Shown in pieces: positions 49,670 through 60,336 of a stretch of 64,000 nucleotides of DNA. The notes beneath the pieces are model-generated. The model did no database searches and was not told where the DNA came from. It saw nothing but the letters and a program-made list of their open reading frames with translations. Position 1 is the stretch's first letter. Every line of letters starts with the position of its first letter. The translations under genes and the position numbers were made by a program. Origin of the DNA: Halomonas sp. (GTDB taxonomy: Bacteria; Pseudomonadota; Gammaproteobacteria; Pseudomonadales; Halomonadaceae); the NCBI RefSeq assembly GCF_029263665.1, contig NZ_JAJUFQ010000015.1, positions 44,287-108,286 on the forward strand, written 5' to 3'.

Positions 49670-52600
49670 TCAAGCCGCTGGCAAGTACACGCGATCTCCC
49701 GGAAAGATCATGCTGGGGTCGAGAATATGGTCCAGGTTGAGCATCACGACCTGTTCGACATCGCGTCCTTGCTGCACGGCGATTCCTCCCATCGTCTGAT
49801 TCGGCTCCACGATGACGAAGGCATAGTGGCCTTCGAGGAGAGGATTGACGCGTCCACTTGCTTCCATGCTGCCCTCCGCTTGCTCCTCAGTGTCTTCTAC
49901 CACTGCCAGGCCAGGCGTTTCCTCGGCTTCCAGCTGCTCATCCAGCACCGGAGAAGCATTCTCATGCGTATCAGCGATGAGTGGTGCCGTGGAGGGCGAG
50001 AAGTCGGAGGGCACATAGCCGAGTAGCTCATCACTGATATCTTCCGGCTCCTCCGACATCTGGTCATTGGCAAACTTCACACCAGCCATGACAGAGCCCG
50101 GAATCATAGTGCCACTGAAGCCGATGATCGTGGCAAAATCCTTCTTATCTATTTCCCATTTTTTCAGTTTCGCCGGAATGAATCGATCAAGGGATAGAGA
50201 AGGCGTCGGTAGCCAGTCTCCGAGTTTCTGCCCGAGACGAGAGTCTCGAAACCACAAGCGAGTCACCGCCCCTGTCAGCAATGTATTCATGGCGACGTCG
50301 TAGACACTCCCCTTGGTCATGCCCGCTTCCATGCCAATACCGCCCCCTAGTGCAAAGGGCAACAACGCCACATCATCTGCCCAAGGCATCACCCTCCTGC
50401 CCGTTGAGGCTTCCTCGAGACTCTTGGTTAGATACACCGAGAAACCGAACGCATTGGCGCCATCTTGTACATTATTCATGCCGGGATTATTTCCCGGCAC
50501 CTGGAATTGAATATTCCCATCGCCAGTAGAGACATAGTGGCCAAGTATCCCGGCATGACTGATCGAGAATGTCACGAACTCGATACCACGCAAGGTGCGC
50601 CCCAGCCCTGTATCCACAGCCGTGGCTTCTGGAGCGACACTACGGACAAACAAACTGGCTCCCCGAACACCTGATGCCAGAGCGTTCAAGGGAATCGATA
50701 CCTGAGGAGAGCCCGCCAATGAAAAACTTGCCCCAAGGCTTCCGGCACTCAATAGCAAGGTACGGATCGCTTTCTCATGGTTACGTGCCGACCCCCAGGT
50801 ACCATCTTTGCCGTTATAAAGGGCAAAAGGCAGAGTGTCCTGATTGGCTGAGTTCAGTGTCCAACGCAGCGGACTGGCCTTCTCTTTCGAGACCATTACA
50901 TAGACATCTTTATCGAAATGGCGATTGATGATGGTATTGCCATTTCCTGAGTCCTGAACATGGATCGTCCGTTGACCATTGCTGCCTTCGGTCGCGGCAA
51001 AGATGACCGGTTGCTCACGCCGACTCGTCGACCACTTGATATGCCCATCGTTGTCCACCTTTCCACCACGCGTCAGGGTTCCCTGCTGCATGACGAAGTT
51101 AGTGGGGTTCAAACGCTCAGATTGAACGAAATGCACATAGTGTCCCGGTGGCAAGGCACCATCTACCGAAGCCTGATTCAAGACATTCAGGTCGTTGAGC
51201 CGATACAGGCGAGGCAGCCCCATTGGCGGCATGGCGTCACCGTGCCGGGAAAACAGCGTGTTCTGGATGAGAGGTCCGAGAGGCTGCAAATCTGGGTGAG
51301 TCGCTCTCAACGACTTTGCACTCATGCCGACACCAAAGATACCGCTGCCCAGCCCCGCCAGTGCATCCGCTCTCTCCAGCCCTGACATCTCATCCCAATT
51401 CGCCAGGATGTTGTAACCGGAATAGCCCATCAACGGGATACCGACACCCATTGCGGCCCGGTCGAGGCCTTTCGCCATATTAAAGGCAAAGTTATTCACA
51501 CCGAGCTGGTCGAAAGCCTCTCGATATGCAGCGTTCTGACTCATGAACTTTTGCGAGGTGTTGACGGCACCGATGCTGGTTCTCGCCGACACACCGACCG
51601 GTGTCCCTGTCCGAGCCAGTCCAGCAAAACGGAAAGCACTCGAGCCCATCGGCAACACCGAGGTGACCAGCATCGCCCCTTGCATGAGACCTTCGGTGCT
51701 GGCCAGTGGCCGGCCATGTTCATGCATTTCATGCAGGTTATGAGCACTGCGGGCACCAAAGTAGGCACCTCCGGCAAAGGCGATCGGTGCCGCTATCGGT
51801 GCCAGCGGAGGGATAAAAGAAGCCACCGTGGCGATGCCCGTGCCTATACCGATGATGGGATCGAGGTACTCTTCGGCGAAACTCAGTTCTCGGGCCTGTA
51901 GCCATTCATACTTGATGTTGCCATCGGCATCGGTCAGTCGGTCGAGGTCCTCCGGCGCATAGATATGGCCACTGTCGGACAAGTAATTGTTGTGACGGTA
52001 ATCATCGAAGTTGCGGTACTTGCTGCCGCTCTCATCGACCAGCCAGGTCTTGCCGTCCTGATCCTCGACTCTGAACAGCGCGGTATCACGCACCCCTTCA
52101 CTGCTGTCGCGATAGAGAAGCGGGATGATGTCGACCTCGGCATCATCACCAGCGATATCGCGGATCTGGTCGATCACCGGATCCACCACCTCCGGATTCA
52201 CCTCTTCCGATGCTCCCGCACCTAGTGCTTGATTGATCCACTGCCGAGCATCCTTGTCGCCCATGGACACTGAATCGGGCAGCTCATTCCGCTTGTCTGT
52301 GATGGCGTCATCTGCCACCACGGGATTCTCCCGGAAAAAGCGCTCTTGCTGTTGTGCCCACTGCTCTGAGTCCAAGCGATCATCCAGCGATTCGCCACGC
52401 AGGAAGTCGTTCCATCTGCCTACTTCATCCAGCTGATCACCGACTGCCTCGGTGCTTTCCAGAGCCTCACGCAAATCGGATACATGACTCTGTGGCCCGA
52501 CACTCTCTGTAAGGGGCGCACCATTCTGCGTCAGACCATTGCTGCCAAGCCCCTCCTGGGTAAGACCAATCTGTGTCGACAACAGAGCTGCCTGGCTATC

Positions 52601-55600
52601 TACCTGATTCTGCCTTGCCTGCATCAGCGCGCCGTGAGTGCCATTGGCCTCGAGATAGGCATCTTCCATCTGCCACGCGGCTGAAACCTCTCCTTCATGC
52701 TCGATCGAGTAGATGTCATCGACCAGCTTCCAGGTCGACGGCCTCGCCGAGCGATAATCTGCTTCTTCCAGTGCCAGTTGCGCTTCCTCGATGCCTACCC
52801 GAGTCGACGCCAGATCGTTCTCGGCCGTGTTCAACGCCTGAAGCGCCATTGCCACATCCGGATGCACCCAGCGCTGCTCGCCTTCCAGCGTCACCAGCAC
52901 CGGCGTCACATCATCGGCAAAAGTATCGGTCAGTTTTGTCGTCGTGCCGCTGCCATGCTCTTCCAATGCGTCATTGCTCGCGGTTTCGGCAGTGTCGACC
53001 TCCTGCTGTACATCCTTCAACGGATCTTCTTTATCGCCGGCGTGTTCCGCCCACCAGTCGGCCCACTGCCGATCGAGTTCCTGTTCGGCCTCCGTGCGCC
53101 CCTCCGGAGCCTCGCCGGGGGCATAGGTCAGCTGGAACGTATAGGGGTCGTCTCTATCCTCGTAGCGATTTCTTAACCACAGCTGGCCATTGTCGTCGAC
53201 GAAGTAGTCATCTCCCTCACCATTCATTGCACCGGTGGAATCATACGACTGCGTATTACCATGCCATTCTCCCGGCTCGGTAAAACCATCGGGGTCGAGA
53301 TGTTCCGGATGCTGCTCGCCATACAGCTCTCTGGCCCGCGCCAGGATATCCCCGCCATCGTTCAGTGCATTACGCGCTGCGACGAGTTCGCGTTGTGCGG
53401 CAGCCACTTCTGGATGCACCCAACGCATCTCGCCATCGATTTCGACCTGTTCGGCATCCTCTCCGCCCGGTACCACCGAGCCCTCGCCATGCTCGTCGAT
53501 GGCATCGTCGAGATCCTGCTCCAGGCCAGGAATGGAATCCTCAAGCACCGCTGCGGTCCCGCGATCCTTCTCGATGCCTATCTCAGTGAGCGTACGCTCT
53601 GCGTCAGCCATTTCCCGAGAGACCTGCACCAGGCTGCCATCCCCGCTATAACGGATCTGTTTCCAGCTCGCCCAGTCCTCGTCGAATTGCTGCTGGGTTT
53701 CGGTGCGTGTCGGTGATTCACTGCTGCCAGGTTCATAGGTCAGCTGAACTTCCAGGGGCTCATCCCAGTTCTCATAGGTATTGACAAGGTAGAGCTGGCC
53801 GTCGCGCTCGACGACCTGCTGATCCTGCAAGGCGCCACTGGGGTCTTCATTCGGAGGCCCTGCCCGATTCGGTGTGACCTTGGTAAAGCCCTCAGGCTTG
53901 AAGTAATCGGGGTGCCGTTCACGCACTTCATCAAGGAGGCGGGTTTCAAGATCCGGATTGACATTCCGGTCTTGAGCGAATTCCTGCCAAGCCTGGTTGG
54001 CATCACGCTGCGCCTGGGTCAGATCCTCGGGTTCCTCGCCTGGAGCATAGGTGAGCGGCTTCTCTACCTCTTTCTTGTCGTAGCCTTCACCATAGGTATT
54101 GACGACATAAAGCTGGCCATCACGCTCGATAACCTTGGTATCCGTCAGCTCGCCCGACTCCCATTCATGTTTGGAGTCCATGGCGCCGGTGCGTGTCTCC
54201 GAGTAACCATCAGGATCAAAATACTTGGGATTGGCCTCTTGGAAGGCAGCCAGTGCATCGTCCTGCAGTTGCCCCGGCTCATCACCGACTTTCAGTTCAT
54301 GCCACTGCCGATTCAGCTCCTGCTGGGCTTCCGACAATCCATTGGACTCATTGGCAGGGTTCTCGGTGAGTTTCTTGTAAAAAGGCTCATCGCGGTCCGC
54401 ATAAACATTTCTCAGGTATAGCTGGCCGTCCTTTTCGACCACCGACTGATGCAGCAACTCCCCGGTCTCTTCCTTTTCACCCATGGGATTGGCAGGGCTG
54501 CCTGACTCGGTGACTTCTTCGAAACCTTCTTTCTGGAAGTAATCCTCGTAGCTTTCGTCACCACGATAGATCTCGAGCGCTTCTTCCTTGAGTCTATTCG
54601 CTTCCTCTTGCAGGCCTCGATACTCTTCCTGCAGATTGAGATAGTCGATCCAGGCATTGGCGCTTTCCAGGCGTTGCTGGGCTTCTGCCAGGCTTCCCTC
54701 AGGTTTCTGTGGGTCCCAACGCAGGCCATGGGGAACAAGCAACTCATTGATCCGCTCGCTTACATTGTCCATGGTCGCTTTATTATCTGGATCCAGTGCA
54801 TAGACGTTGACCTGTTCCTGATGTTGCCAGGCCTCTGCCTGGGCCTGGCTCAAGGCAACGCGTGTCGACTCTGCCTCCTCGAGAGGCTCGACCAATCCTG
54901 GGTCCACCCATACCCATTTGCCGTCATACTGCATCGGCACCCAGGCCTCACCATTGGAGGTTTCCTCATCTGGCGGGATACCCAAGGGATCACTGTCACT
55001 GGTGTTTTCCCCCTCCTTGATGACATCGCTCTCATCACCATCCTCACCGACGATTTCCTCGATGGCACTCTGAACGGCCTCTTCTTTATCCCCAAGATCG
55101 GTTTTCAGGTCCTCGATCTCTTTGATCTTGCCGTCATCGGTGCGGTCCACCAGCAGCTCTTCGATGACCGACTGGAGCACGTCATCCTCATCCGAATCGT
55201 CCGGATTGAGCCTGAGCAACTCTTCCGCCAGGGATTGCTCTTCCGTGCTCCGATCAATCGTGAACTCCTTGCCATCTTCATTGCGCCGCAGGGTCAGATC
55301 GCCTTCCGGGGGAGTGGTCAGCGTATAACCGTTGTCAGTGACTGCGGTGGTTGTCCTGCCGTCGATATCCACACGAGTGGTGGTCTCGCGGCCATTGGCT
55401 TCGGTGACGGTTTCGCGGGTGCCGCCGTTGAGATAGCGCATCCGGCTCGTTTCAGTACCATCAGCGTCGACATGCAAGGAGGATGTCGGAGCCCCTGGCC
55501 CACTACTGTGGCTGGCAATGACGTCCTCGGCATCATCGGCGCCGACGATCTCGGTGGTGTACTGCTCTCCACCATTGGCCAGCTCACCGGTGCGTGTCTC

Positions 55601-56848
55601 GACCACATAGCCGGCGGCACGCAGCTGGGCTTCCACCTGAGCTTGAGTCAGACCATTCTGCTCGGCAATCGCCTCGATGCTCTTGCCATTGGCCACGGCA
55701 GCCACGATGTCATCAATGCCTTCGCGAGTAATGTTCTGGCTATCATCCAGCTCCGTGCGATGGCCGTCTTCGTCGATGACCGTCGTCGTGGTCTTGCCAT
55801 CGTCACCGGTGACTTCCTCGACCGTCACACCATGCTGTTCGTAGGTGACCGTGGTGGTCTTGTTGCCCTCGATGTCGGTGACTACCGATGTGGTGGTGCC
55901 GGAGGGATCGGTCTCATGGCTGACGACCTCATCACCACTGTCTTCAGCCGTAATGTGCGTGGAGGAGTTATCCCCCTCAGCCTCTGTTTCATATTCGTAG
56001 CCGGCAGCCTCGATCTGGGCGATCACCTGCTCGGGTGACAGTCCCTGGGCTTCGGCAATTTCCTCGATACTCTGCCCGTCGGCAACACCTGCGACGATGT
56101 CGTCGATGCCCGCTCGGGAGGTGTCCTGCTCGGGCTTCAGCTCTGTACGCCGCCCTTGTTCGTCAGTCACTGTCGTGGTGGTCTCACCATCGGCATCGGT
56201 GATTTCTTCGACGACGACACCGTCCTGCTGCTCGGTGAGCTCGTACTTGGCCACCATGTCGCCGCTTTCCGGGTCACTGATCTCGGTAGTTTCTTCCTGG
56301 CCGTCATCGGACTGTGTTTTTTCGACTTCAAACCCATCCGCTTCGAGTTGATCGAGAACGTCCTCACGGCTGATACCGTAGTCCTCGGCCACCTGGTCGA
56401 TGCTCTTGCCGTCGGCGATATCCGTGGCAAGCGCCTCGGCGTCTTCTGCGCTTAGTCCACTATTGGGTTCAGCACCATTATCGACCTGGGTGATATCAAA
56501 TGTTGGCCCCTGGCCACTGGTGTCAAGCAATGGGTACTGGGCCTGGAAGGGCTCATTATCCAGATAAGGGCGATTGGCCTGCTGAGCTAGTAACGGTTGT
56601 GAATAGCTGGGCGAATAGACGCCCAGTCCCTCGCCATTGTTCAAAGGTGGCTGGTAGTGGAATACCGGCGTCTGGACGCCTGCATTCCAGGCCGGCGTGG
56701 CATCAAAGGCCGGGGTATATCTCGGCACAAGGGGTGGCGGAGGGGGGATCTGGATTCTGCTGAAAATCGCCGAACCGAGGATAGAGGAAAACGCATCCGC
56801 GGCATCGGGCTGGAACAGTTGACGGACACTGCGTACCAAATTGATCAA
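49670..56848 (-). CDS. Giant LysM repeat protein with DUF4781-like region
   Basis: The gene encodes a protein of about 2,392 residues. TTG at 56848 has AGGAAGGAG 7 bases before it; the alternative ATG at 56893 adds 15 residues without a good site. Layout from the N-terminus: proline-rich start (IPPPPPLVP at about 35-43); three helix-turn-helix-like repeats (DIVAAVANGKSIEAIAEQNGLT type, at about 143, 249 and 379) each followed by TTTTV-type strands; WVHPDV-type linkers at about 640, 1136 and 1320; four 82-residue repeats (VVERDGQLYLVNTYED type, at about 770, 876, 982 and 1183); a hydrophobic region at 1664-1702 resembling DUF4781; and a LysM domain at about 2341-2392. No signal peptide is seen. 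Confidence 0.85.
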   Translation of the reverse strand: MINLVRSVRQLFQPDAADAFSSILGSAIFSRIQIPPPPPLVPRYTPAFDATPAWNAGVQTPVFHYQPPLNNGEGLGVYSPSYSQPLLAQQANRPYLDNEPFQAQYPLLDTSGQGPTFDITQVDNGAEPNSGLSAEDAEALATDIADGKSIDQVAEDYGISREDVLDQLEADGFEVEKTQSDDGQEETTEISDPESGDMVAKYELTEQQDGVVVEEITDADGETTTTVTDEQGRRTELKPEQDTSRAGIDDIVAGVADGQSIEEIAEAQGLSPEQVIAQIEAAGYEYETEAEGDNSSTHITAEDSGDEVVSHETDPSGTTTSVVTDIEGNKTTTVTYEQHGVTVEEVTGDDGKTTTTVIDEDGHRTELDDSQNITREGIDDIVAAVANGKSIEAIAEQNGLTQAQVEAQLRAAGYVVETRTGELANGGEQYTTEIVGADDAEDVIASHSSGPGAPTSSLHVDADGTETSRMRYLNGGTRETVTEANGRETTTRVDIDGRTTTAVTDNGYTLTTPPEGDLTLRRNEDGKEFTIDRSTEEQSLAEELLRLNPDDSDEDDVLQSVIEELLVDRTDDGKIKEIEDLKTDLGDKEEAVQSAIEEIVGEDGDESDVIKEGENTSDSDPLGIPPDEETSNGEAWVPMQYDGKWVWVDPGLVEPLEEAESTRVALSQAQAEAWQHQEQVNVYALDPDNKATMDNVSERINELLVPHGLRWDPQKPEGSLAEAQQRLESANAWIDYLNLQEEYRGLQEEANRLKEEALEIYRGDESYEDYFQKEGFEEVTESGSPANPMGEKEETGELLHQSVVEKDGQLYLRNVYADRDEPFYKKLTENPANESNGLSEAQQELNRQWHELKVGDEPGQLQDDALAAFQEANPKYFDPDGYSETRTGAMDSKHEWESGELTDTKVIERDGQLYVVNTYGEGYDKKEVEKPLTYAPGEEPEDLTQAQRDANQAWQEFAQDRNVNPDLETRLLDEVRERHPDYFKPEGFTKVTPNRAGPPNEDPSGALQDQQVVERDGQLYLVNTYENWDEPLEVQLTYEPGSSESPTRTETQQQFDEDWASWKQIRYSGDGSLVQVSREMADAERTLTEIGIEKDRGTAAVLEDSIPGLEQDLDDAIDEHGEGSVVPGGEDAEQVEIDGEMRWVHPEVAAAQRELVAARNALNDGGDILARARELYGEQHPEHLDPDGFTEPGEWHGNTQSYDSTGAMNGEGDDYFVDDNGQLWLRNRYEDRDDPYTFQLTYAPGEAPEGRTEAEQELDRQWADWWAEHAGDKEDPLKDVQQEVDTAETASNDALEEHGSGTTTKLTDTFADDVTPVLVTLEGEQRWVHPDVAMALQALNTAENDLASTRVGIEEAQLALEEADYRSARPSTWKLVDDIYSIEHEGEVSAAWQMEDAYLEANGTHGALMQARQNQVDSQAALLSTQIGLTQEGLGSNGLTQNGAPLTESVGPQSHVSDLREALESTEAVGDQLDEVGRWNDFLRGESLDDRLDSEQWAQQQERFFRENPVVADDAITDKRNELPDSVSMGDKDARQWINQALGAGASEEVNPEVVDPVIDQIRDIAGDDAEVDIIPLLYRDSSEGVRDTALFRVEDQDGKTWLVDESGSKYRNFDDYRHNNYLSDSGHIYAPEDLDRLTDADGNIKYEWLQARELSFAEEYLDPIIGIGTGIATVASFIPPLAPIAAPIAFAGGAYFGARSAHNLHEMHEHGRPLASTEGLMQGAMLVTSVLPMGSSAFRFAGLARTGTPVGVSARTSIGAVNTSQKFMSQNAAYREAFDQLGVNNFAFNMAKGLDRAAMGVGIPLMGYSGYNILANWDEMSGLERADALAGLGSGIFGVGMSAKSLRATHPDLQPLGPLIQNTLFSRHGDAMPPMGLPRLYRLNDLNVLNQASVDGALPPGHYVHFVQSERLNPTNFVMQQGTLTRGGKVDNDGHIKWSTSRREQPVIFAATEGSNGQRTIHVQDSGNGNTIINRHFDKDVYVMVSKEKASPLRWTLNSANQDTLPFALYNGKDGTWGSARNHEKAIRTLLLSAGSLGASFSLAGSPQVSIPLNALASGVRGASLFVRSVAPEATAVDTGLGRTLRGIEFVTFSISHAGILGHYVSTGDGNIQFQVPGNNPGMNNVQDGANAFGFSVYLTKSLEEASTGRRVMPWADDVALLPFALGGGIGMEAGMTKGSVYDVAMNTLLTGAVTRLWFRDSRLGQKLGDWLPTPSLSLDRFIPAKLKKWEIDKKDFATIIGFSGTMIPGSVMAGVKFANDQMSEEPEDISDELLGYVPSDFSPSTAPLIADTHENASPVLDEQLEAEETPGLAVVEDTEEQAEGSMEASGRVNPLLEGHYAFVIVEPNQTMGGIAVQQGRDVEQVVMLNLDHILDPSMIFPGDRVYLPAA

Positions 56849-57699
56849 AGCACTTCTCCTTCCTCGACCCAAGGGGCGAAGGCATTCGACCATCCGTCGA
56901 ACAAGGCCTTCCCTGCCTCAGGGATGGGGCTCTGAATCAATTTAGACCCAAGGACAGAAAAAAGTGAAAGGATTAGTGCTTTTTGATTACGTTTTTTCTA
57001 CATGGGCAGTGCCGCATGCCGGCACAAGCCTTCATCTTCAAGAAAAAAAACTTGCTTGATCACCCTTGATACCTCCACGTTCATGCGCCTTCGCAGAAAA
57101 ATCTCATGCTCAAGCGATGCGGTCCAGTAAACACTGCATGCATATTGCTTCACTTGCAGCACATATCTGCCTGGCCGCAACCGATAGGCCTCAGGCGGAA
57201 CGCTGAATACCGTGACCACGTTGGCATTGAATGCATCGCGCTCCTGGTCACCGCCTTTCTCTAGTGCGATTCCTACTATGTGGTTTGCGCTGGACTATTC
57301 ATTGCAGGCGGGTTCCAGTTCAGTCCACAAGCTGGCAGAACAGATCGATGGCGCTCGGTGTGTTCAATCGAGTACGGAAATCCTTCCTGTACTTAATCAA
57401 TCCCTGGCGACCATTATCGAGCTGCTTTATGTCTATTAAGCACCGACGAAGCTTGGAACCTACAAAACCAGGCTACGAAACTCAGCATCTACGAAACTCG
57501 GCAGAGTTGATTGGCGGGTATACCCCATGAAAGAAAATATGGAATTTTCAAGCCTATTCAAACAGTAAAGTAGGATTACTTTCCCGCACTTTACTTTTCA
57601 ATGGACATATAAAATGGGAATGACATAACGGCATTGAGGTAGAGATAAACAGCCAGGATGTGCAATTCTTTGGTTAGACCCCTTGATGAAGGAACATCC
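56849..57699. other. Long intergenic region with weak small frames
   Basis: About 850 bases of uneven composition between the giant gene and the small membrane gene. Two frames are possible but weak: 56998-57219 minus (73 codons) and 57212-57439 plus (75 codons, GTG start); neither has a clear ribosome site or known family. Promoters for the flanking genes are expected. Confidence 0.4.
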
Positions 57700-57891
57700 A
57701 TGTACTCTATCTTGCGCATATCAGCTGCCGCATTGGCAGCTATCGCCTTCGGGGTTCTCATGTCGCGGCTACAAGCGAACCTGGCCCATGATCCGTTATT
57801 GTCCTTTGCCTCTTATGGACGCTATGCACCTGAAATCCTGGGAGCCATTGTCGGAGTCGGCACCTGGTCACTGCTGGGGGAAAGCCGCTAA
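57700..57891 (+). CDS. Small membrane protein, unknown function
   Basis: The 63-residue protein has two hydrophobic stretches (SAAALAAIAFGVLM and LGAIVGVGTWSLLG) and starts MYSILRI. GAAGGA precedes ATG 57700; the frame also opens at 57658. No family is recognised. A bidirectional terminator follows directly. Confidence 0.5.
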   Translation: MYSILRISAAALAAIAFGVLMSRLQANLAHDPLLSFASYGRYAPEILGAIVGVGTWSLLGESR

Positions 57892-57897
57892 AGACAA

Positions 57898-57929
57898 AAA
57901 TGCCACGATCCTGAAAGACCGTGGCATTT
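57898..57929. terminator. Bidirectional terminator
   Basis: AAATGCCACG (57898-57907) pairs with CGTGGCATTT (57920-57929). The A tract at 57894-57900 gives a U tract on the minus strand, so it ends nspC; on the plus strand it ends the small membrane gene. Confidence 0.85.
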
Positions 57930-57978
57930 CCATCAAGGGCATTGCAGGCACCTGGACGAAAAGCCCAGGCAGCAAACA

Positions 57979-59130
57979 TCAGCTGAGTCGCTGCATATAA
58001 TCTACATAGCCGAAAGTACGCACTGTACGCACTTCACGACTATGTTCATCTACCCGACAGATTGATGGCAGACGAATACCATTGAACGTCGTGGTCTTGA
58101 CCATGGTGTAATGCGCCATATCGGTGAACACCAGACGATCACCAATCTCCAGGGGACGATCGAAGGAATAGCGCCCGATCACATCACCGGCCAGACAGGT
58201 CGTTCCGCCCAGGCGATAGGTATGAGCTTTTTCCCCAGGTTCACCACCGCCAATGATCTGCGGTCGATAAGGCATTTCCAGCACATCAGGCATATGTGCC
58301 GTGGCCGATGTATCGAGAATGGCGATAGGGCCATCATTCTCGACAATATCGAGTACGCTGCACACCAGGTAGCCCGTGTTGAGCGCAATCGCCTCACCGG
58401 GTTCCAGATAAACCTGAAGGTGTGGATAACGCTCACGGAAGTCACGAATCACTCGAACCAACCGATCGACGTCATAGTCTGGCCGGGTGATGTGGTGGCC
58501 ACCACCGAAGTTCATCCAGCGCATGCCTGGCAGATACTGGGCGAACTTGGCCTCGAAGGCTTCCAGCGTATGCTCGAAAGCATCGCTGTTCTGCTCACAC
58601 AAGGTGTGAAAATGCAGACCCTCGAGCCCTTCCAGATCTTCCGCCTTGAGATCCACGGCCCGCGTACCCAGCCGCGACCCAGGAGCACACGGATCGTAAA
58701 GGGCCACTTCAGCCTCGGAATACTCCGGATTGACTCTCAGGCCACAGGATACACGGCGTGGTGCAGCGGAAACCTGCTGGCGGAAACGGCGCCATTGCCC
58801 AGGAGAGTTGAAGCTGAGATGGTCGGCATAACGCAGCACAACCGCCATTTCCTGTTCGGTGAACGCCGGGGAGTAGGTATGTACCTCGCCGCCGAAGGTT
58901 TCGGCGCCGAGGCGTGCTTCATCTTGCCCACTCGCAGTGGTGCCCGCCAGGTACTGGCTCACCAGCGGGAAGGTGTCCCACATGGCAAACCCCTTGAGTG
59001 CCAACAGCACCTTGGCACCACTGCGCTCCTGGACCTCCTTGAGAAGCTCCAGGTTATTGCGCAGCAGGGCATCGTCCACCACATAGGCAGGTGACGGGCA
59101 AGCGTGGATATCGAAGGGATAATCGGCCAT
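57979..59130 (-). CDS. nspC: Carboxynorspermidine decarboxylase
   Basis: NspC decarboxylates carboxynorspermidine (and carboxyspermidine) to form the triamine. The 383-residue PLP enzyme of the alanine-racemase fold has the PLP lysine in LALKGFAMW (K46), the phosphate-binding segment FGGGHHITRPDYD and the dimer-site EPGEAIAL. It sits 6 bases after the dehydrogenase gene in the same operon. Confidence 0.93.
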   Translation of the reverse strand: MADYPFDIHACPSPAYVVDDALLRNNLELLKEVQERSGAKVLLALKGFAMWDTFPLVSQYLAGTTASGQDEARLGAETFGGEVHTYSPAFTEQEMAVVLRYADHLSFNSPGQWRRFRQQVSAAPRRVSCGLRVNPEYSEAEVALYDPCAPGSRLGTRAVDLKAEDLEGLEGLHFHTLCEQNSDAFEHTLEAFEAKFAQYLPGMRWMNFGGGHHITRPDYDVDRLVRVIRDFRERYPHLQVYLEPGEAIALNTGYLVCSVLDIVENDGPIAILDTSATAHMPDVLEMPYRPQIIGGGEPGEKAHTYRLGGTTCLAGDVIGRYSFDRPLEIGDRLVFTDMAHYTMVKTTTFNGIRLPSICRVDEHSREVRTVRTFGYVDYMQRLS

Positions 59131-59136
59131 CGCTGA

Positions 59137-60336
59137 TCAGCCCAGCAGATCCACGTCGGGATCCAGCTCCACCATTTGCCACGGCAGACCCATGTCACCA
59201 ATCCGTTCCATGAAGGGGTTGGGATCTAGCTGTTCGACGTTGAACACGCCTTCACCCTTCCAGATGCCTTCCAGCATCAGCATGGCACCAGTCACGGCAG
59301 GCACGCCTGTGGTGTAGGAAATGGCCTGGGACTGCACTTCGGCATAGCACTTCTCGTGGTCGCAGATGTTGTAGATGTACACCTTGCGACGCTTGCCATC
59401 CTTGATGCCGTCAAGGATGACACCGATGTTGGTCTTGCCCTTGGTGCGCGGCCCCAGGGATGCCGGGTCTGGCAGGATAGCCTTGAGGAACTGCAGCGGA
59501 GTGATTTCACGGCCTTCAAACTGGATCGGCTCGATGGATGTCATGCCGACATTCTCCAGCACCTTCAGATGGGTGATGTACTTGTCGGAGAAAGTCATCC
59601 AGAAGCGGATTCGCTCGATTCCCTTGATATTCTGGGACAGAGATTCCAGCTCTTCGTGATAGAGCAGATAAATGTCCTTGTCACCAATGCCATCGAAGTT
59701 GAAGGAACGCTTCTCGGCCAGAGGAGCGGTTTCCTTCCATTCGCCCTTTTCCCAATAGCGACCATTGGCCGTGATTTCACGGATATTGATCTCGGGATTG
59801 AAGTTGGTGGCGAACGGATAGCCATGGTCACCGCCATTGGCGTCCAGGATATCGATACGATGGATCTCGTCGAACAGGTTCTTCTGGCCATAGGCGCAGT
59901 AGATGTTGGTCATGCCTGGGTCGAAGCCGCAACCCAGTGTGGCCATGTTACCGGCCTTGGCATAACGTTCCTGAAAGGCCCATTGTTCCTTGTATTCGAA
60001 CTTGGCCTCATCGGGGTGCTCATAGTTGGCAGTGTCCAGATAGGGCACGCCAGTGCGCAGGCAGGCTTCCATGATGGTCAGGTCCTGATAGGGCAGGGCC
60101 ACATGGATCAGCACATCGGGCTTGAATGACTCGATCAGCGCGACCAGGGCGTCGACGTCATCAGCGTCCACCTGGGCAGTCTGAATCGGGCGATCCAGCT
60201 GAGCGGCAATGGCCTTGCACTTGTCTTCATTGCGGCTGGCCAGGCAGATCTCGGCGAAAACTTCAGGATGTTGTGCGCACTTGTGAGTGACGACACCGCC
60301 GACGCCACCGGCGCCGATAATCAGGACTTTGCTCAT
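59137..60336 (-). CDS. Carboxynorspermidine synthase (saccharopine dehydrogenase family)
   Basis: The 399-residue NAD(P)H-dependent enzyme condenses aspartate-semialdehyde with a diamine. It has the N-terminal Rossmann motif KVLIIGAGGVGGVVTHKCAQ and the LYS1-like C-terminal domain. Together with nspC it forms an S-adenosylmethionine-independent polyamine route, giving norspermidine or spermidine. The start ATG at 60336 fits the family; an ATG at 60423 would add 29 residues. Confidence 0.92.
   Translation of the reverse strand: MSKVLIIGAGGVGGVVTHKCAQHPEVFAEICLASRNEDKCKAIAAQLDRPIQTAQVDADDVDALVALIESFKPDVLIHVALPYQDLTIMEACLRTGVPYLDTANYEHPDEAKFEYKEQWAFQERYAKAGNMATLGCGFDPGMTNIYCAYGQKNLFDEIHRIDILDANGGDHGYPFATNFNPEINIREITANGRYWEKGEWKETAPLAEKRSFNFDGIGDKDIYLLYHEELESLSQNIKGIERIRFWMTFSDKYITHLKVLENVGMTSIEPIQFEGREITPLQFLKAILPDPASLGPRTKGKTNIGVILDGIKDGKRRKVYIYNICDHEKCYAEVQSQAISYTTGVPAVTGAMLMLEGIWKGEGVFNVEQLDPNPFMERIGDMGLPWQMVELDPDVDLLG

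Noticed and set aside
54608..56038. 476-codon plus-strand frame opposite the giant gene
   Set aside because: Antisense to a repeat-rich acidic coding region; no ribosome site or domain.
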